A DNA stretch of 64,000 bases, from positions 124,001 through 188,000 of the forward strand of contig NZ_CP095552.1 of the NCBI RefSeq assembly GCF_023078355.1, read 5' to 3'. This DNA comes from Gordonia hongkongensis. Lineage in GTDB: Bacteria; Actinomycetota; Actinomycetes; Mycobacteriales; Mycobacteriaceae. This document shows positions 33,880 to 43,049 of the stretch, one piece after another. A model generated the notes under the pieces. The model was not told the DNA's origin. It did no database searches and worked only from the letters and a program-made list of their open reading frames with translations. Made by a program: the position numbers and the translations under genes. Within the stretch, counting starts at the first letter, position 1, and each line of letters opens with the position of its first letter.

Positions 33880-36120
33880 ATGCCGATGGAAAAACACACT
33901 TACTGCCGAATCTGTGAGCCGCTGTGCGGCATGATCGCGACCGTCGAGGACGATCGGCTGATCTCGTTGCGGCCGGACAAGGAGCACCCGCTGTCGCGGG
34001 GCTTCGCGTGTCCGAAGGGGATCGCGTTCGCCGAGATCGTCAACGATCCCGATCGTCTCCGGCACCCGCTCCGGCGACGCCCCGACGGCGAGTTCGAGCA
34101 GATCTCATGGGACACGGCGCTCGAGGAGATCGGCCGCCGGCTCGTCGAGGTGCACCAGAAATCCGGCAGCGACTCGATCGGCTGGTACTTCGGCAACCCG
34201 GCGACGTTCTCGACCGGACACACGCTGTGGACCGCGATCTTCATGAACCTCCTCGGCACGCCGCACGTGTACTCGGCGGGATCCCAGGACGTGAACAACC
34301 GCTTCGTCGCCAGTCACTTCCTGTACGGCAACCCGCTGACCGCGCCGATTCCCGACATCAACCGGGTCGACTACCTCGTCATCGTCGGGGCGAATCCGGT
34401 GGTGTCGCATGGCAGCGTGATGAGTTCGCCGCGAATCCGTGAGGGACTGAACGCGATCACCGCACGCGGCGGGTCCGTCGTCGTGGTCGATCCGCGCCAC
34501 ACCGAGACCGCCCGTGAGTTCGACTGGCTGCCGATCACGCCCGACACCGATGCGTTGTTCCTGCTGTCGCTCCTACACGTGCTGTTCGACGAGAACCTCG
34601 CCGACCGTGAGCGGCTTCGGCGGCAGGCGCGCGGCGTGGCGGAGCTCGAGACGCTCGTCGCGGCCTACGCGCCGGAGGTGACCGCGGGCCGGACGGACAT
34701 CGATCCGGAGCGTGTGCGCGCTGTCGCCCGCTCGCTCGCCCGTACGGAGCGGGCCGCGGTGTACGGACGGGTGGGTACCTCACTGGGGCGCACCGGCACG
34801 CTGACGACCGCCCTGCTGGACATGGTGAACCTCGTCGCGGGCAACCTGGACGTACCGGGCGGGTCGATGTTCGGTGATCTGGGGATTCCGGGTCAGCGCC
34901 TGGGCGTCGCCGCGCTGCAACGGCTTTCGAGCTTTCGCTGGGCGGGGCGCCGAAGCCGCGTCGGCAGCCTGCCGCAGGTCCTCGGGACCGCGCCGGCGTC
35001 GTTGATGGCCAAGGAGATCACCACCCCGGGCCGCGGGCAGCTGCGCGCGCTGTTCGTCAGCGCGGGCAATCCGGTGCTGTCGGTTCCGAACGGCGACGAA
35101 TTACGTTCGGCGCTGGACGAACTCGACCTCATGGTGTCCCTGGACATCTACCGCAACGAAACCAACGCCCGGGCCGACTACATCCTGCCGGCCACCACGA
35201 TGTATGAACGCGAGGACTTCCTGCTCCCGTTCCAGGCCCTGTTCACCACTCCGTTCAAACAGGCCACCGAGGCTGTGATCCCACCACAGGGCGAGGCGCG
35301 AGAAGAGTGGACGGTCATCAACGAACTGATCGGCTTCCTGTCGTCGGAGAGCCTGCTGATTCGCTCGCTGCACGTCGGCACCCAGCTGGCGCGACGCGTG
35401 GGCCGGCCGGTCACCCCGCGCCGGGTCTCGGATCTGGTGATCCGAATGGGATTGGGAGGAGACCGATTCGGCCTTCGACGCGGTGGACTCACCTACCGCC
35501 GGCTCGTCGAGGACCATCCACACGGTGTCGTGGTCGCCGACGACCTCGCGCCGGGGCAGCTGGCCAAGAACGTCACGTATCTCGACGGCCGGATCCGGTT
35601 GACCGCACCGGAGTTGATGACCGAGGTCGAGCGACTCGGTGTCGCTGACGACGCAGGGTATCCGTTGCGGCTCATCGGGATGCGCGAGATCCGGTCGGAG
35701 AACAGCTGGCAGCACAACGCGCCGATGTTGTTGCGCGGCGGACGGTCCCACGCGGCCCGGATGCACCCCGACGATGCCACGGCACGCGGGCTGGCCGAAG
35801 GCGACCTCGCGACGGTGGAGTCCCGGCACGGTCGGATCTCGTTGCCCGTGACCGTCACCGAGGACATCAAGCCCGGCGTCGTCGCGATCCCGCATGGATG
35901 GGGACACAACGGCTCCGGCGGTTGGACGCAGGCGAACGCGGCTGCGCAGAACGATCTGGGTGCCGGTGGCGTGAACGTCAACGCACTCATCTCGTCCGAC
36001 CCGGCCGACCTGGAGCGACTTGCCGGGATGGCGAACATGACCGGGGTGCCGATCCAGGTGTCGGCGTTGACCGAGAGCCGGGTGCGGTCCGAGACGGATG
36101 CGCAACCCGCTCGAACCTGA
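33880..36120 (+). CDS. Molybdopterin-dependent oxidoreductase, single-subunit
   Basis: A 746-residue bis-MGD enzyme of the DMSO-reductase superfamily. A [4Fe-4S] site is formed by C9, C12, C16 and C44 (CRICEPLCGM, GFACPKG). GWYFGNPATFS, VIVGANPVVSHGSV and VDPRHTETA form the central cofactor-binding blocks; the C-terminal molydopterin dinucleotide domain has LRLIGMREIRSENSWQHN and IPHGWGHNGSGG. There is no Tat signal, so it is cytoplasmic. No FeS or membrane partner is adjacent. The reaction is not identifiable; assimilatory-type or broad reductase roles are both possible. ATG 33880 is supported by AGGGGA; upstream frame is antisense to the monooxygenase. Confidence 0.88.
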   Translation: MPMEKHTYCRICEPLCGMIATVEDDRLISLRPDKEHPLSRGFACPKGIAFAEIVNDPDRLRHPLRRRPDGEFEQISWDTALEEIGRRLVEVHQKSGSDSIGWYFGNPATFSTGHTLWTAIFMNLLGTPHVYSAGSQDVNNRFVASHFLYGNPLTAPIPDINRVDYLVIVGANPVVSHGSVMSSPRIREGLNAITARGGSVVVVDPRHTETAREFDWLPITPDTDALFLLSLLHVLFDENLADRERLRRQARGVAELETLVAAYAPEVTAGRTDIDPERVRAVARSLARTERAAVYGRVGTSLGRTGTLTTALLDMVNLVAGNLDVPGGSMFGDLGIPGQRLGVAALQRLSSFRWAGRRSRVGSLPQVLGTAPASLMAKEITTPGRGQLRALFVSAGNPVLSVPNGDELRSALDELDLMVSLDIYRNETNARADYILPATTMYEREDFLLPFQALFTTPFKQATEAVIPPQGEAREEWTVINELIGFLSSESLLIRSLHVGTQLARRVGRPVTPRRVSDLVIRMGLGGDRFGLRRGGLTYRRLVEDHPHGVVVADDLAPGQLAKNVTYLDGRIRLTAPELMTEVERLGVADDAGYPLRLIGMREIRSENSWQHNAPMLLRGGRSHAARMHPDDATARGLAEGDLATVESRHGRISLPVTVTEDIKPGVVAIPHGWGHNGSGGWTQANAAAQNDLGAGGVNVNALISSDPADLERLAGMANMTGVPIQVSALTESRVRSETDAQPART

Positions 36121-36280
36121 ACGCACGCACCGGTTCCCCAGACAAGCAGTGATGCTCGCGCAGGGAGCCGGTGTGTGTTCTGGGTTTGGCGCGGTGGCCC
36201 GTGCGTCCGTACGTCATCCCGCCCACGGAGTCCGGACTCTTCCGTGTTCGAGGCGAACGGATCGCACCCGGGTCATGCAG

Positions 36281-36319
36281 CACGATTCTCACCGACGGAT
36301 CGCGTCGGTGAGAATCGTG
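36281..36319. terminator. Perfect 16-bp hairpin between convergent genes
   Basis: CACGATTCTCACCGAC (36281-36296) pairs fully with 36304-36319 around the loop GGATCGC. It lies 160 bp after the molybdopterin gene and 33 bp before the end of the minus-strand fasciclin gene, so it can end transcription from both sides. Confidence 0.8.
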
Positions 36320-36351
36320 GAAAGCGCTCTCGCGCAGTGTTTACGGAGAGA

Positions 36352-37017
36352 TCACATGCCGGCCGGGGGCATGAGCACGCTGTCGATGAGGTACACCTGC
36401 GCGTTCGAGGTGGTGACGCCACCGCAGACCACGCCGGCCTCATTGACCTTCAGGTTGTCGCCCGATCCGGTCACGTTGACCTGCTGACCCTCGAGAGTGG
36501 TGTGCTCCCCGACGATCTGGTCGGGGGTCGCCTGGCCCTCGACCACGTGGTAGGTCAGGATCTTGTTGAGCAGGTCAGCGTCGGTCTTGAGCTGCTCGAC
36601 GGTCTCCGGGGGCAGCTTCGCGAAGGCGTCGTCGGTCGGCGCGAACACGGTGTACTCACCCTCGTTGAGGGTCTTCACGAGGTTGACCTCGGGGTTCAAC
36701 TGACCCGAAAGTGCTTGTGTCAGAGTCGTGAGCTCGGGGTTGGTGGCCGCCGCGGTGGCAACGGGCACGGTCGACATCCCGTTCACCGATGCCGGTCCCG
36801 AGGGATTGGCCTCGGCGTAGGCGGCGCAACCCGGCCCGACGAGGTTGGCGGCCGGATCGGCCATCGCGCTCTCGCTCATCATGGCGCTGGATTCTGTTGC
36901 CGCGCCGGTCGTTCCGCTCGAGGTGTCCGAATCGTCACTGGAGCAACCGGCCATCACGCCGACGGCGAGGACCAGTCCGGTCAACGCTCCTGCTACATGG
37001 GGAATTCGCTTGATCAT
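36352..37017 (-). CDS. Fasciclin-domain (MPT70/MPT83-like) lipoprotein
   Basis: A 221-residue secreted lipoprotein. The signal peptide ends in the lipobox VMAGC with C25, followed by a Ser/Thr/Asp-rich linker to about residue 60. The fasciclin (FAS1) domain has the H1 block [22 protein letters not shown] and the H2 block LTYHVVEGQ, ending LIDSVLMPP. The [19 protein letters not shown] stretch is the usual lead-in of MPT70/MPT83-type proteins. FAS1 domains mediate adhesion or protein contacts. No SigK-type operon is visible nearby, unlike mycobacterial mpt83/mpt70. Confidence 0.88.
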   Translation of the reverse strand: MIKRIPHVAGALTGLVLAVGVMAGCSSDDSDTSSGTTGAATESSAMMSESAMADPAANLVGPGCAAYAEANPSGPASVNGMSTVPVATAAATNPELTTLTQALSGQLNPEVNLVKTLNEGEYTVFAPTDDAFAKLPPETVEQLKTDADLLNKILTYHVVEGQATPDQIVGEHTTLEGQQVNVTGSGDNLKVNEAGVVCGGVTTSNAQVYLIDSVLMPPAGM

Positions 37018-37153
37018 CGCCGATCCAATCTGTGTTGGGGTGTCGACTGCGCCTGGCCGGCAGCCTCACAACGTCTTCGGCGCCCGGGCGCCTGCGGATT
37101 GGTCGGAGATGAGACTGATCGACGAATGCCCGGTGTAGCTCACCGCGCAGGCG

Positions 37154-37735
37154 TCACTTCGCCCAGTCGGCGTCGGCCCACTGCTCGGCCCATTCCTGCC
37201 CTTCGGAGATGGCGCCCATCGTGGTCTGGCCGTCGAGCGCCTCTCGGATGATGTCGGCGTGACCGCAGTGGTGGGCGGTCTCCCGGATGAGGTGGATGAT
37301 CATGGCCCGAATCGACAGCCACTCGCGTTCCGGCTGCCACGGCGCCGTGGGCTGAGGGATCAGCTCGTCGAGGCTCTCGGCGTCGGCGATCACGCGGTCG
37401 AACTCGGCTGCCCCACGGTCGTATGCGGTCAGCCAGCCGGCGAGAGTCTCGTCGCCGGTCATCTCGTACTCGGTCATGGCCTGGCTCATGTCGAACTCGG
37501 CGTTCTCGTCCCGCTCGGTGATGACGCGGGCCGCGTTCTCCTCGCCGTGCGCGAGATGCTTGATCAGCGCGCCGATCGTGAGGGTGCTGACCGTCGACTG
37601 CTTGCGGGCATCGTCGTCGGAGAGGTTGCGTGCGGTGATCTTGAGCATGTTGCGCTGATCCTGCAGCAGGATGAGCAGGTCGCGCTTCTCGCCGGTGACG
37701 TCGACGCTGAGTTCGGTGGAGGTGTAGGTGCTCAT
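37154..37735 (-). CDS. DinB-family protein (DUF664-like)
   Basis: A 193-residue four-helix-bundle protein of the DinB/MDMPI superfamily. Helix 1 is KRDLLILLQDQRNMLKITARNL. Potential metal ligands occur in the expected spots: H65 in LIKHLAHGEEN and the HLIRETAHHCGHADIIRE block with paired His. Relatives are thiol (mycothiol/bacillithiol) dependent transferases or hydrolases with a divalent metal. The ATG at 37735 has GAGAGGA upstream. It is divergent from the PNPOx-like gene. Confidence 0.86.
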   Translation of the reverse strand: MSTYTSTELSVDVTGEKRDLLILLQDQRNMLKITARNLSDDDARKQSTVSTLTIGALIKHLAHGEENAARVITERDENAEFDMSQAMTEYEMTGDETLAGWLTAYDRGAAEFDRVIADAESLDELIPQPTAPWQPEREWLSIRAMIIHLIRETAHHCGHADIIREALDGQTTMGAISEGQEWAEQWADADWAK

Positions 37736-37927
37736 GATGTGTCCTCTCGGTTGGTGTGAGGACCACGCTATGAGCGATAGAGGACAATTCCGGTCCTCGT
37801 TCTTCCGTTGCTTGGAAGGCAATTCTGGAAGCCTCATCCTGCTCCCTGGGTGGATCCCCCTCTGCGGTCACCGACGCCGGCGAGCAAATTTGTTGAGCCG
37901 GGCGCGTTCGGAGGCGACCATGTCCGC

Positions 37928-38563
37928 ATGACTTCGACCGGCAGTACCCCGTCCGACGCGACTTCGCGGCTGGCGTCGTTGACGCGCAAGCCCGATCGGG
38001 CAGCCGATCGCGAGCTGCTCGACGCCCTGCTCGACGAGACCAAAGTCGGGACCCTCAGCACCGTCGTCGACGGTCTGCCATGGTCGGTGCCGATGCTCTT
38101 CGCCCGGGACGGCGACGCGATCTTGCTGCACGGATCGACCGGGGCGGGTGCGCTTCGGCACGTCGCCACGGGTGCGCCGGTGACGTTCACGGTGTTCGCG
38201 CTGGACGGGCTCGTCGTCGCCGACACCCTCTTCGACCATTCGGCGAACTACCGGTCGGCGGTCGTACGCGGAGTCCTCGAAGTCGCCGACGACGCCCAGG
38301 TAGCTTTGGAAGTGTTGTCCGACAAGCTGATTCCGGGGAGGGTGGCCGAGGTCCGGCCGACGACGCGCAAAGAGTTGGCAGCGACGGTGGCCCTGCGACT
38401 GCCGATCGTCGACGGCCAGTGGATCGCCAAGGCGCGGACGGGCGGGCCGGGTGGGGAGTCCGCGGACTGGACCGGCGTGGTTCCCGTGCGGACCGTGTAC
38501 GACGCCCCGGTCACCTACAGCGGCGACGTGCCGCCCGACTCGGTACGAGCGCTCCTGGACTGA
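37928..38563 (+). CDS. Pyridoxamine-phosphate-oxidase-like flavin/F420-binding protein
   Basis: A 211-residue split-barrel protein. ELLDALLDETKVGTLSTVVDGLPWSVPMLFA near the start and ILLHGSTGAGALRHV are the usual cofactor-binding strands. Actinobacterial members bind FMN or F420 and carry out redox chemistry on unknown substrates; this one resembles the nitroimidazol-resistance-like subgroup. The ATG at 37928 is used; ATG 37920 is out of frame. GGAGG lies 13 bases upstream. A strong terminator follows at 38574-38628. Confidence 0.85.
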   Translation: MTSTGSTPSDATSRLASLTRKPDRAADRELLDALLDETKVGTLSTVVDGLPWSVPMLFARDGDAILLHGSTGAGALRHVATGAPVTFTVFALDGLVVADTLFDHSANYRSAVVRGVLEVADDAQVALEVLSDKLIPGRVAEVRPTTRKELAATVALRLPIVDGQWIAKARTGGPGGESADWTGVVPVRTVYDAPVTYSGDVPPDSVRALLD

Positions 38564-38573
38564 TCTCGCCAGA

Positions 38574-38628
38574 ACCGGAGATGCGCAACCAGCGGATAGG
38601 GGTGTGACCCGCTGGTTGCGCGTCCGGT
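38574..38628. terminator. Long hairpin after the PNPOx-like gene
   Basis: GCGCAACCAGCGG (38583-38595) and CCGCTGGTTGCGC (38609-38621) pair perfectly around a 13-nt loop. An outer stem ACCGGA/TCCGGT extends it past a short bulge. It starts ten bases after the stop at 38563. Confidence 0.8.
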
Positions 38629-38774
38629 GATCGCGTCGTGGGGCAGGCGAGGTCCTCGGAGTCTGCCCGACGCGATCGGCTGTTGGCGCGGCCCGGCTGC
38701 GGGTCGCGCAGTCGGTTCATCGTTCGCGCACGGTGGCGCCGTTACGCGCCAGGTTGGCGCACCACGGCAGCCAT

Positions 38775-40352
38775 TCACCGCTGGCGCAGCAGGAACCGCT
38801 GGATCTTGCCGCTCGGCGTCTTGGGCAGGGCGTCGACGAAATGCACGGTGCGCGGGTAGGCGTGCGCGGCGAACTGCGTCTTGACCAGCTGCTGGAGCTC
38901 GGCTTCGAGCGCATCGGTGCCCTCGACCCCGTCCGCGAGGACGACGAACGCCTCGAGGACCTCGCCGCGGAGCTCGTCGGGGCGCCCGACGACGGCGACA
39001 TCGACGACCGATGGATGAGTGATCAGCACGCTCTCGACGTCGAACGGGCCGATCCGGTAGCCGGCCATGATGATCACGTCGTCGTCGCGTGCGTTGAAGA
39101 AATAGCGGCCCTCGTCGTCCACCCGCCCGGTGTCACCGGTCAGGTACCACCGCCCGTCCGGCGAGAAGCGCTGTTTGGTCTTCTCCGGAGCGTCGAGGTA
39201 ACCCGCGAACCACATCAGCGGGCTGGCCGGGACGTCGATGGCGATCTGACCGTCGACGATCCCCGCGGCGAAGCCGGGCATCGGCTGTCCCATCGAGCCC
39301 GGGACGAGGGTCTCGTGGACCGACTCGTGCCAGTGGTTGTTGATGAACATGCCGTGTTCGGTCTGGCCGTAGTGGTCGCGGACCTCGGTGCCGATGGCCC
39401 GCAGCGCCCAGTCGATGACGTCGGGGGTCAGGGGTTCGCCCGCCGACGACGCGCGGCGCAGCGAGAAGCCCGAGATGCGCGGGTCCTTGCTGAGCGCTCG
39501 GTAGACGGTCGGTGCCGCGGCGAAATTGGTGACGCCGAGGTCGCCGAGGATCTTCGCGGTCAGTTCGGGGGTGAAGCCGGCGTGTAGCAGGAGGTTGCGC
39601 CGGCCGGCGGCCAGCGGCCCGAGCACGCCGTAGTAGAGGCCATAGGCCCAGCCGGGGTCGGCGGCGTTCCAGAACACGTCGTCGGCGCGGACATCCAGGC
39701 CGAAGTGCATGTAGGCGACGAACGAGGCGAGCGCCTTGACCGGGACCGGGACGCCCTTCGGCGCGCCGGTCGTGCCGCTGGTGAAGAGCAGGATCAGGGT
39801 GCCGTCGCCGCCGACCGCGACCGACTCGGTGACCGGCTCGTGCGAAGCGATGAGTTCCTCGAACTGGTCGCCGGCGATCACCGTGGTGACCCCGTCGATG
39901 CTCGCGAGCTTGTCCGCCTGACTCGACTCGGTGATCACGACCTTCGCGGCGCCGGCCTGCAGCCGCATCTCGATCGCGGGTGTCGCGAACGCGGTGAACA
40001 GCGGGATGTAGATCGCGCCGAGGCGGGCGATGGCCAGCAGCGAGACGACGAGCTCCTCGCGCTTGCCCATGAGGACGCCCACCGTGTCGCCACGACCGAT
40101 GCCCATCTCCGCAAGGGCCGCCGCGAGTCTCTTGGACCGCTCGGCCAGTTCGCCGTAGGTGATGTCGGTGGTGACCGGACGTACGCCGCCGGACTGCTGA
40201 TCGTCGGTCTGCTCGACCTCGATCACCGTGAAGGCGATCGCCTCGGGATCGTGCCCGTCGACGAGGAGTGCCGCCGCATCGGCGTCGGACGCCCCGTAGA
40301 TTGCCAACCATCGTTCGACCATGTCGGTGGGGGTCGTGGTGGCCTGTGTCAT
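38775..40352 (-). CDS. AMP-forming acyl-CoA synthetase (acetyl/medium-chain type)
   Basis: A 525-residue ANL enzyme. P-loop LILLFTSGTTGAPKGVPV, the A5 motif DHYGQTEHGM and the hinge YLTGDTGRVDDEGRYFFNARDDD are all present; catalytic Lys in TPSGKIQRFLL. The WNAADPGWAYGLYYGVLGPL region is typical of acetyl-CoA-synthetase-like and medium-chain ligases. ATG 40352 is inside a longer frame to 40418 but has the better ribosome site (GAGG). It is divergent from the GAF-LuxR regulator gene across 95 bp, which suggests it is that regulator's target. Confidence 0.88.
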   Translation of the reverse strand: MTQATTTPTDMVERWLAIYGASDADAAALLVDGHDPEAIAFTVIEVEQTDDQQSGGVRPVTTDITYGELAERSKRLAAALAEMGIGRGDTVGVLMGKREELVVSLLAIARLGAIYIPLFTAFATPAIEMRLQAGAAKVVITESSQADKLASIDGVTTVIAGDQFEELIASHEPVTESVAVGGDGTLILLFTSGTTGAPKGVPVPVKALASFVAYMHFGLDVRADDVFWNAADPGWAYGLYYGVLGPLAAGRRNLLLHAGFTPELTAKILGDLGVTNFAAAPTVYRALSKDPRISGFSLRRASSAGEPLTPDVIDWALRAIGTEVRDHYGQTEHGMFINNHWHESVHETLVPGSMGQPMPGFAAGIVDGQIAIDVPASPLMWFAGYLDAPEKTKQRFSPDGRWYLTGDTGRVDDEGRYFFNARDDDVIIMAGYRIGPFDVESVLITHPSVVDVAVVGRPDELRGEVLEAFVVLADGVEGTDALEAELQQLVKTQFAAHAYPRTVHFVDALPKTPSGKIQRFLLRQR

Positions 40353-40447
40353 CGTGAACCTCGCTCCGTACTGAGTAAGCTGAGTCACAGTGTCCTCCGC
40401 GACCGGCCCCAGGAACACCCTCGGAAGAGGGGGAGAAGTGAGGTGAG

Positions 40448-41251
40448 ATGCCCGAGCCGCTGAGCGGGATCGTCACCGAGGCGTTGCGCCGGGTGCGCAA
40501 GTCCAGTGGGGTGCCACTGGCCTTCGCGGGTGTCCTGAACGGACCGTCGAACCTGCGTCTGCAGCATTTCGCCGGTACGACCGTGGGCGCGTTGAACGGG
40601 GTGTCGGTCGACGTCGGGCACGGGCTGGGCGGCAAGGTCGTCTCGCTGAACCGCCCGATGGTCGTCGACGACTACCTCCGCACGCCGCGGATCACCCATC
40701 GCTACAACACGATCATCGAGCGTGAAGGGTTGCGCGCCATGATGGCCGCTCCGGTCATCGTCGATCGGACGCCCGTGGCGGTGCTCTACGGCGCGCTGCA
40801 CACCCCGGACCCGATCGGCGGGCGGATGCTCGACGTCCTCGCGATGGAGGCCCGCACCGTCGAACACGAGATCGTCGCGTCCCGCGCGCGGCTCGAGCAC
40901 GCCGCGCAGGACGAGGCGGAGATGCGCGACCGGATGACCGCGGCCTACGCGCGGCTTCGGTCGCTGGCCGAGACGGTCGACGACGCCCGGCTCGCCGACG
41001 AACTCGCCGCGATCACCGAGGCCCTGATCGCCGCGAGCCCGGCGTCGACGACGCAGGTGGAACTGACCGGCCGGGAGCAGGACGTGATCTCCCTTGCCGC
41101 ACTGGGCTATTCGAACGCCCGCATCGCGGAGACCCTCGGGGTCACCGTGTACACGGTGAAGGGCTACATGAAGGACGCGATGCGCAAGCTCGGGGCGTCG
41201 TCGCGGCTGGAGGCCGTGGTGACCGCTCGCAGCGCCGGTCTGCTGCCCTGA
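40448..41251 (+). CDS. GAF-domain LuxR-family transcriptional regulator
   Basis: A 267-residue cytoplasmic regulator. Residues about 10-140 form a GAF ligand domain (GLGGKVVSLNRPMVVDDYL, GLRAMMAAPVIVDRTPVAVLYG). A helical linker leads to a C-terminal LuxR/NarL HTH (about 201-267: LTGREQDVISLAALGYSNARI, TVYTVKGYMKDAMRKLG). No receiver domain is present. It probably senses a small molecule, perhaps an organic acid, and controls the divergent acyl-CoA synthetase. ATG preceded by GTGAG. Confidence 0.86.
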   Translation: MPEPLSGIVTEALRRVRKSSGVPLAFAGVLNGPSNLRLQHFAGTTVGALNGVSVDVGHGLGGKVVSLNRPMVVDDYLRTPRITHRYNTIIEREGLRAMMAAPVIVDRTPVAVLYGALHTPDPIGGRMLDVLAMEARTVEHEIVASRARLEHAAQDEAEMRDRMTAAYARLRSLAETVDDARLADELAAITEALIAASPASTTQVELTGREQDVISLAALGYSNARIAETLGVTVYTVKGYMKDAMRKLGASSRLEAVVTARSAGLLP

Positions 41252-41317
41252 CGGACTCCGCTCGCGTTCCCCGGTCGGAGGGGTTGATCCGCGCGCAGAT
41301 GGGTATCACCGGGTCCC

Positions 41318-42205
41318 ATGCGAGCACTCTCGGCGGCACTGCTGGCCCTCGGCCTCATCGGAACACTCGTGGTCGCCGCCCCGGCGCCGGCGCATGCGGC
41401 ACCGGCCGAGACGTGTGGAACCGATCTCCGCCCGGCCGACCGCGAGCGGATCGTCGAACTCAGTACCTACGAGCAGGATTCGAAGGACCTCCCTCTCGTC
41501 CAGCTACGACGAAACGTCGACAAGCTGTACGGGATCGTCGACATCCTCACCGACCGCCGCGACCGGCGCGGATTGTTCGCCCTCGGGCTGGCAGCGGTGG
41601 AACGCGACGCGGTGATGCCGCTGCAGAACAACCCGCGCGTCTTCCAGACTCCGCGGTGGGCGCCCGTCATCAGTCTCGAACTCCTCAACCGGTTCCTCGA
41701 CGCCGTGCGAGGCGAATTCGGCGGCGGACCTGTCGCACCCCAGTGGCGGCACTACTTCGACATGGCCGACGACTGCGCAGTCCCCGGCCAACGGGTCGCG
41801 ATGGCCGGTTACAACGCGCACATCACCGTCGACCTCGCCTATGCGACCGCCGACGCCCGGGCCACGACGGCGAATGCGCGGGATTTCTTCTTCATCGTCG
41901 ATGCGATTGCCGCACATGGTAATTCGATCGTCATCGCGACACTCCGTGAATACGGCGTCAACCTCGGACCGATCTTCCGGTTCTACGTGGTCGGTGAGGG
42001 CCTCGACCGCGTCGTGGGCGCCGGCCGGGCGACCGGGCCGATGCTGCGGGCCGCCGACGTCGGATACAACGTGCTGACGTTCCGCAACGGACTCGCGCTC
42101 CAGGATCCGGCGACCGCTGCTCGGGCACGCGGCGACGTGACCGGGCTGTGGAACACCGGCGAGACGGCGTTGACCGCGTTCCAGCGGGTCGGGCTGGTCC
42201 GATGA
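41318..42205 (+). CDS. Secreted DUF5995-family protein
   Basis: A 295-residue exported protein. The signal peptide (1-28) ends PAHAAPA. The mature part carries the DUF5995-like blocks MPLQNNPRVFQTPRWAPVISLELLNRFL, GYNAHITVDLAYA and FFFIVDAI. Members are usually about 250-300 residues, all-helical, of unknown function, some lipid-binding by analogy. Two Cys (about 33 and 153) may form a disulphide. It is followed by a strong terminator at 42393. Confidence 0.78.
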   Translation: MRALSAALLALGLIGTLVVAAPAPAHAAPAETCGTDLRPADRERIVELSTYEQDSKDLPLVQLRRNVDKLYGIVDILTDRRDRRGLFALGLAAVERDAVMPLQNNPRVFQTPRWAPVISLELLNRFLDAVRGEFGGGPVAPQWRHYFDMADDCAVPGQRVAMAGYNAHITVDLAYATADARATTANARDFFFIVDAIAAHGNSIVIATLREYGVNLGPIFRFYVVGEGLDRVVGAGRATGPMLRAADVGYNVLTFRNGLALQDPATAARARGDVTGLWNTGETALTAFQRVGLVR

Positions 42206-42392
42206 CCGGCCGGTCGGCCTCATCGGCGGGTGTCGGGCAGGTCACGTCGGACGGGCCGGAATATCCCGAGCGGGGTCGTAGTTGTACCCCGCGACGGTGA
42301 CGGACTCAATGCCCCGGGTCCCACCCTTTTGCCGCTTCGAGCGGCCTGTTTGCCGAGAGGCGCACTGACCGGCACCGTCCCTTTACACATCG

Positions 42393-42421
42393 AAGCCGCC
42401 GACCCCTCGGGTCGGCGGCTT
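42393..42421. terminator. Perfect 13-bp GC hairpin between convergent genes
   Basis: AAGCCGCCGACCC pairs with GGGTCGGCGGCTT around a 3-nt loop, followed by TT on the plus strand and preceded by T-rich bases on the minus side. It separates the DUF5995 gene (plus) from the small gene ending at 42446 (minus). Confidence 0.85.
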
Positions 42422-42445
42422 TGATGTTCTCCGAGCAGACGGGTC

Positions 42446-42721
42446 TCAGTGGTCCCGCAGCTTCTCGATGAGCTCGTCCTTCTTCAGGTCGGAGTAGCCC
42501 GAGAGGTCGAGTTCCTTGGCGCGGTCCTTGAGCTCGTCGACCGTCCAGTCCTCGTAGGACCCGGACTTGCCGCCGCTCTTGCCGACGTCCGACCGTGAGC
42601 TGTTGGCCGCGGCGTTGGCGATCCGAGCGGACTTCTCCTTCGAGTTGCCCTCGTCGCGCAGCTTCTCGTAGAGCTCGTCGTCCTTGACCGAAGGTCCAGG
42701 GTCCTTCTTCTTCTCTGCCAT
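42446..42721 (-). CDS. Small Rho-N/SAP-like basic-acidic protein (DUF7218-like)
   Basis: 91 residues, highly charged. The N-terminal part (about 1-45: MAEKKKDPGPSVKDDELYE, SKEKSARIANAAAN) is lysine-rich and the C-terminal 35 residues form a Rho-N/SAP-type helix-extended-helix (WTVDELKDRAKELDLSG, KKDELIEKLRDH), a fold that binds nucleic acid. Such small proteins are common in actinobacteria and may be stress-related. Monocistronic; divergent from mscR. Confidence 0.8.
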   Translation of the reverse strand: MAEKKKDPGPSVKDDELYEKLRDEGNSKEKSARIANAAANSSRSDVGKSGGKSGSYEDWTVDELKDRAKELDLSGYSDLKKDELIEKLRDH

Positions 42722-43049
42722 GGTCTACCTCCTCGTGGTGGAGATGAGCGGTCCGCACCAGGGTTGCCAGATGCGTCGGTGGTCAAACAACGGGATCGGG
42801 GTGGACGGATCGGACGCTGTGTTCACGATGACCGAACCCGAAGCGGGTGCGCGGTTCGTCGAACTACGGTTACATCCGAACGGGCGCGTAGATAATCACA
42901 GTAGACGACGACCACTCTGAGTAGTCGATATTGATCGGTACCGATAAGGTTGTGGCGATGTGTTCCGGCGACGTCACCCATACGTCGCCGCACTCGCAGC
43001 ACACGTCGCACCCGTACCCCGAACAACGCAGTTGCGGAAGGAACAACGT
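42722..43049. promoter_or_regulatory. Divergent spacer with an 8-bp inverted repeat upstream of the mycothiol dehydrogenase
   Basis: No gene seen in these 328 bp. GGCGACGT (42967-42974) and ACGTCGCC (42982-42989) form a perfect inverted repeat with a 7-nt spacer, 60 bp before the dehydrogenase start, and could be an operator for a formaldehyde- or thiol-stress regulator. Confidence 0.4.

Noticed and set aside
42684..42920. 78-codon ORF before the mycothiol dehydrogenase
   Set aside because: It overlaps the start of the conserved small Rho-N-like gene, has no ribosome site and no recognisable feature.
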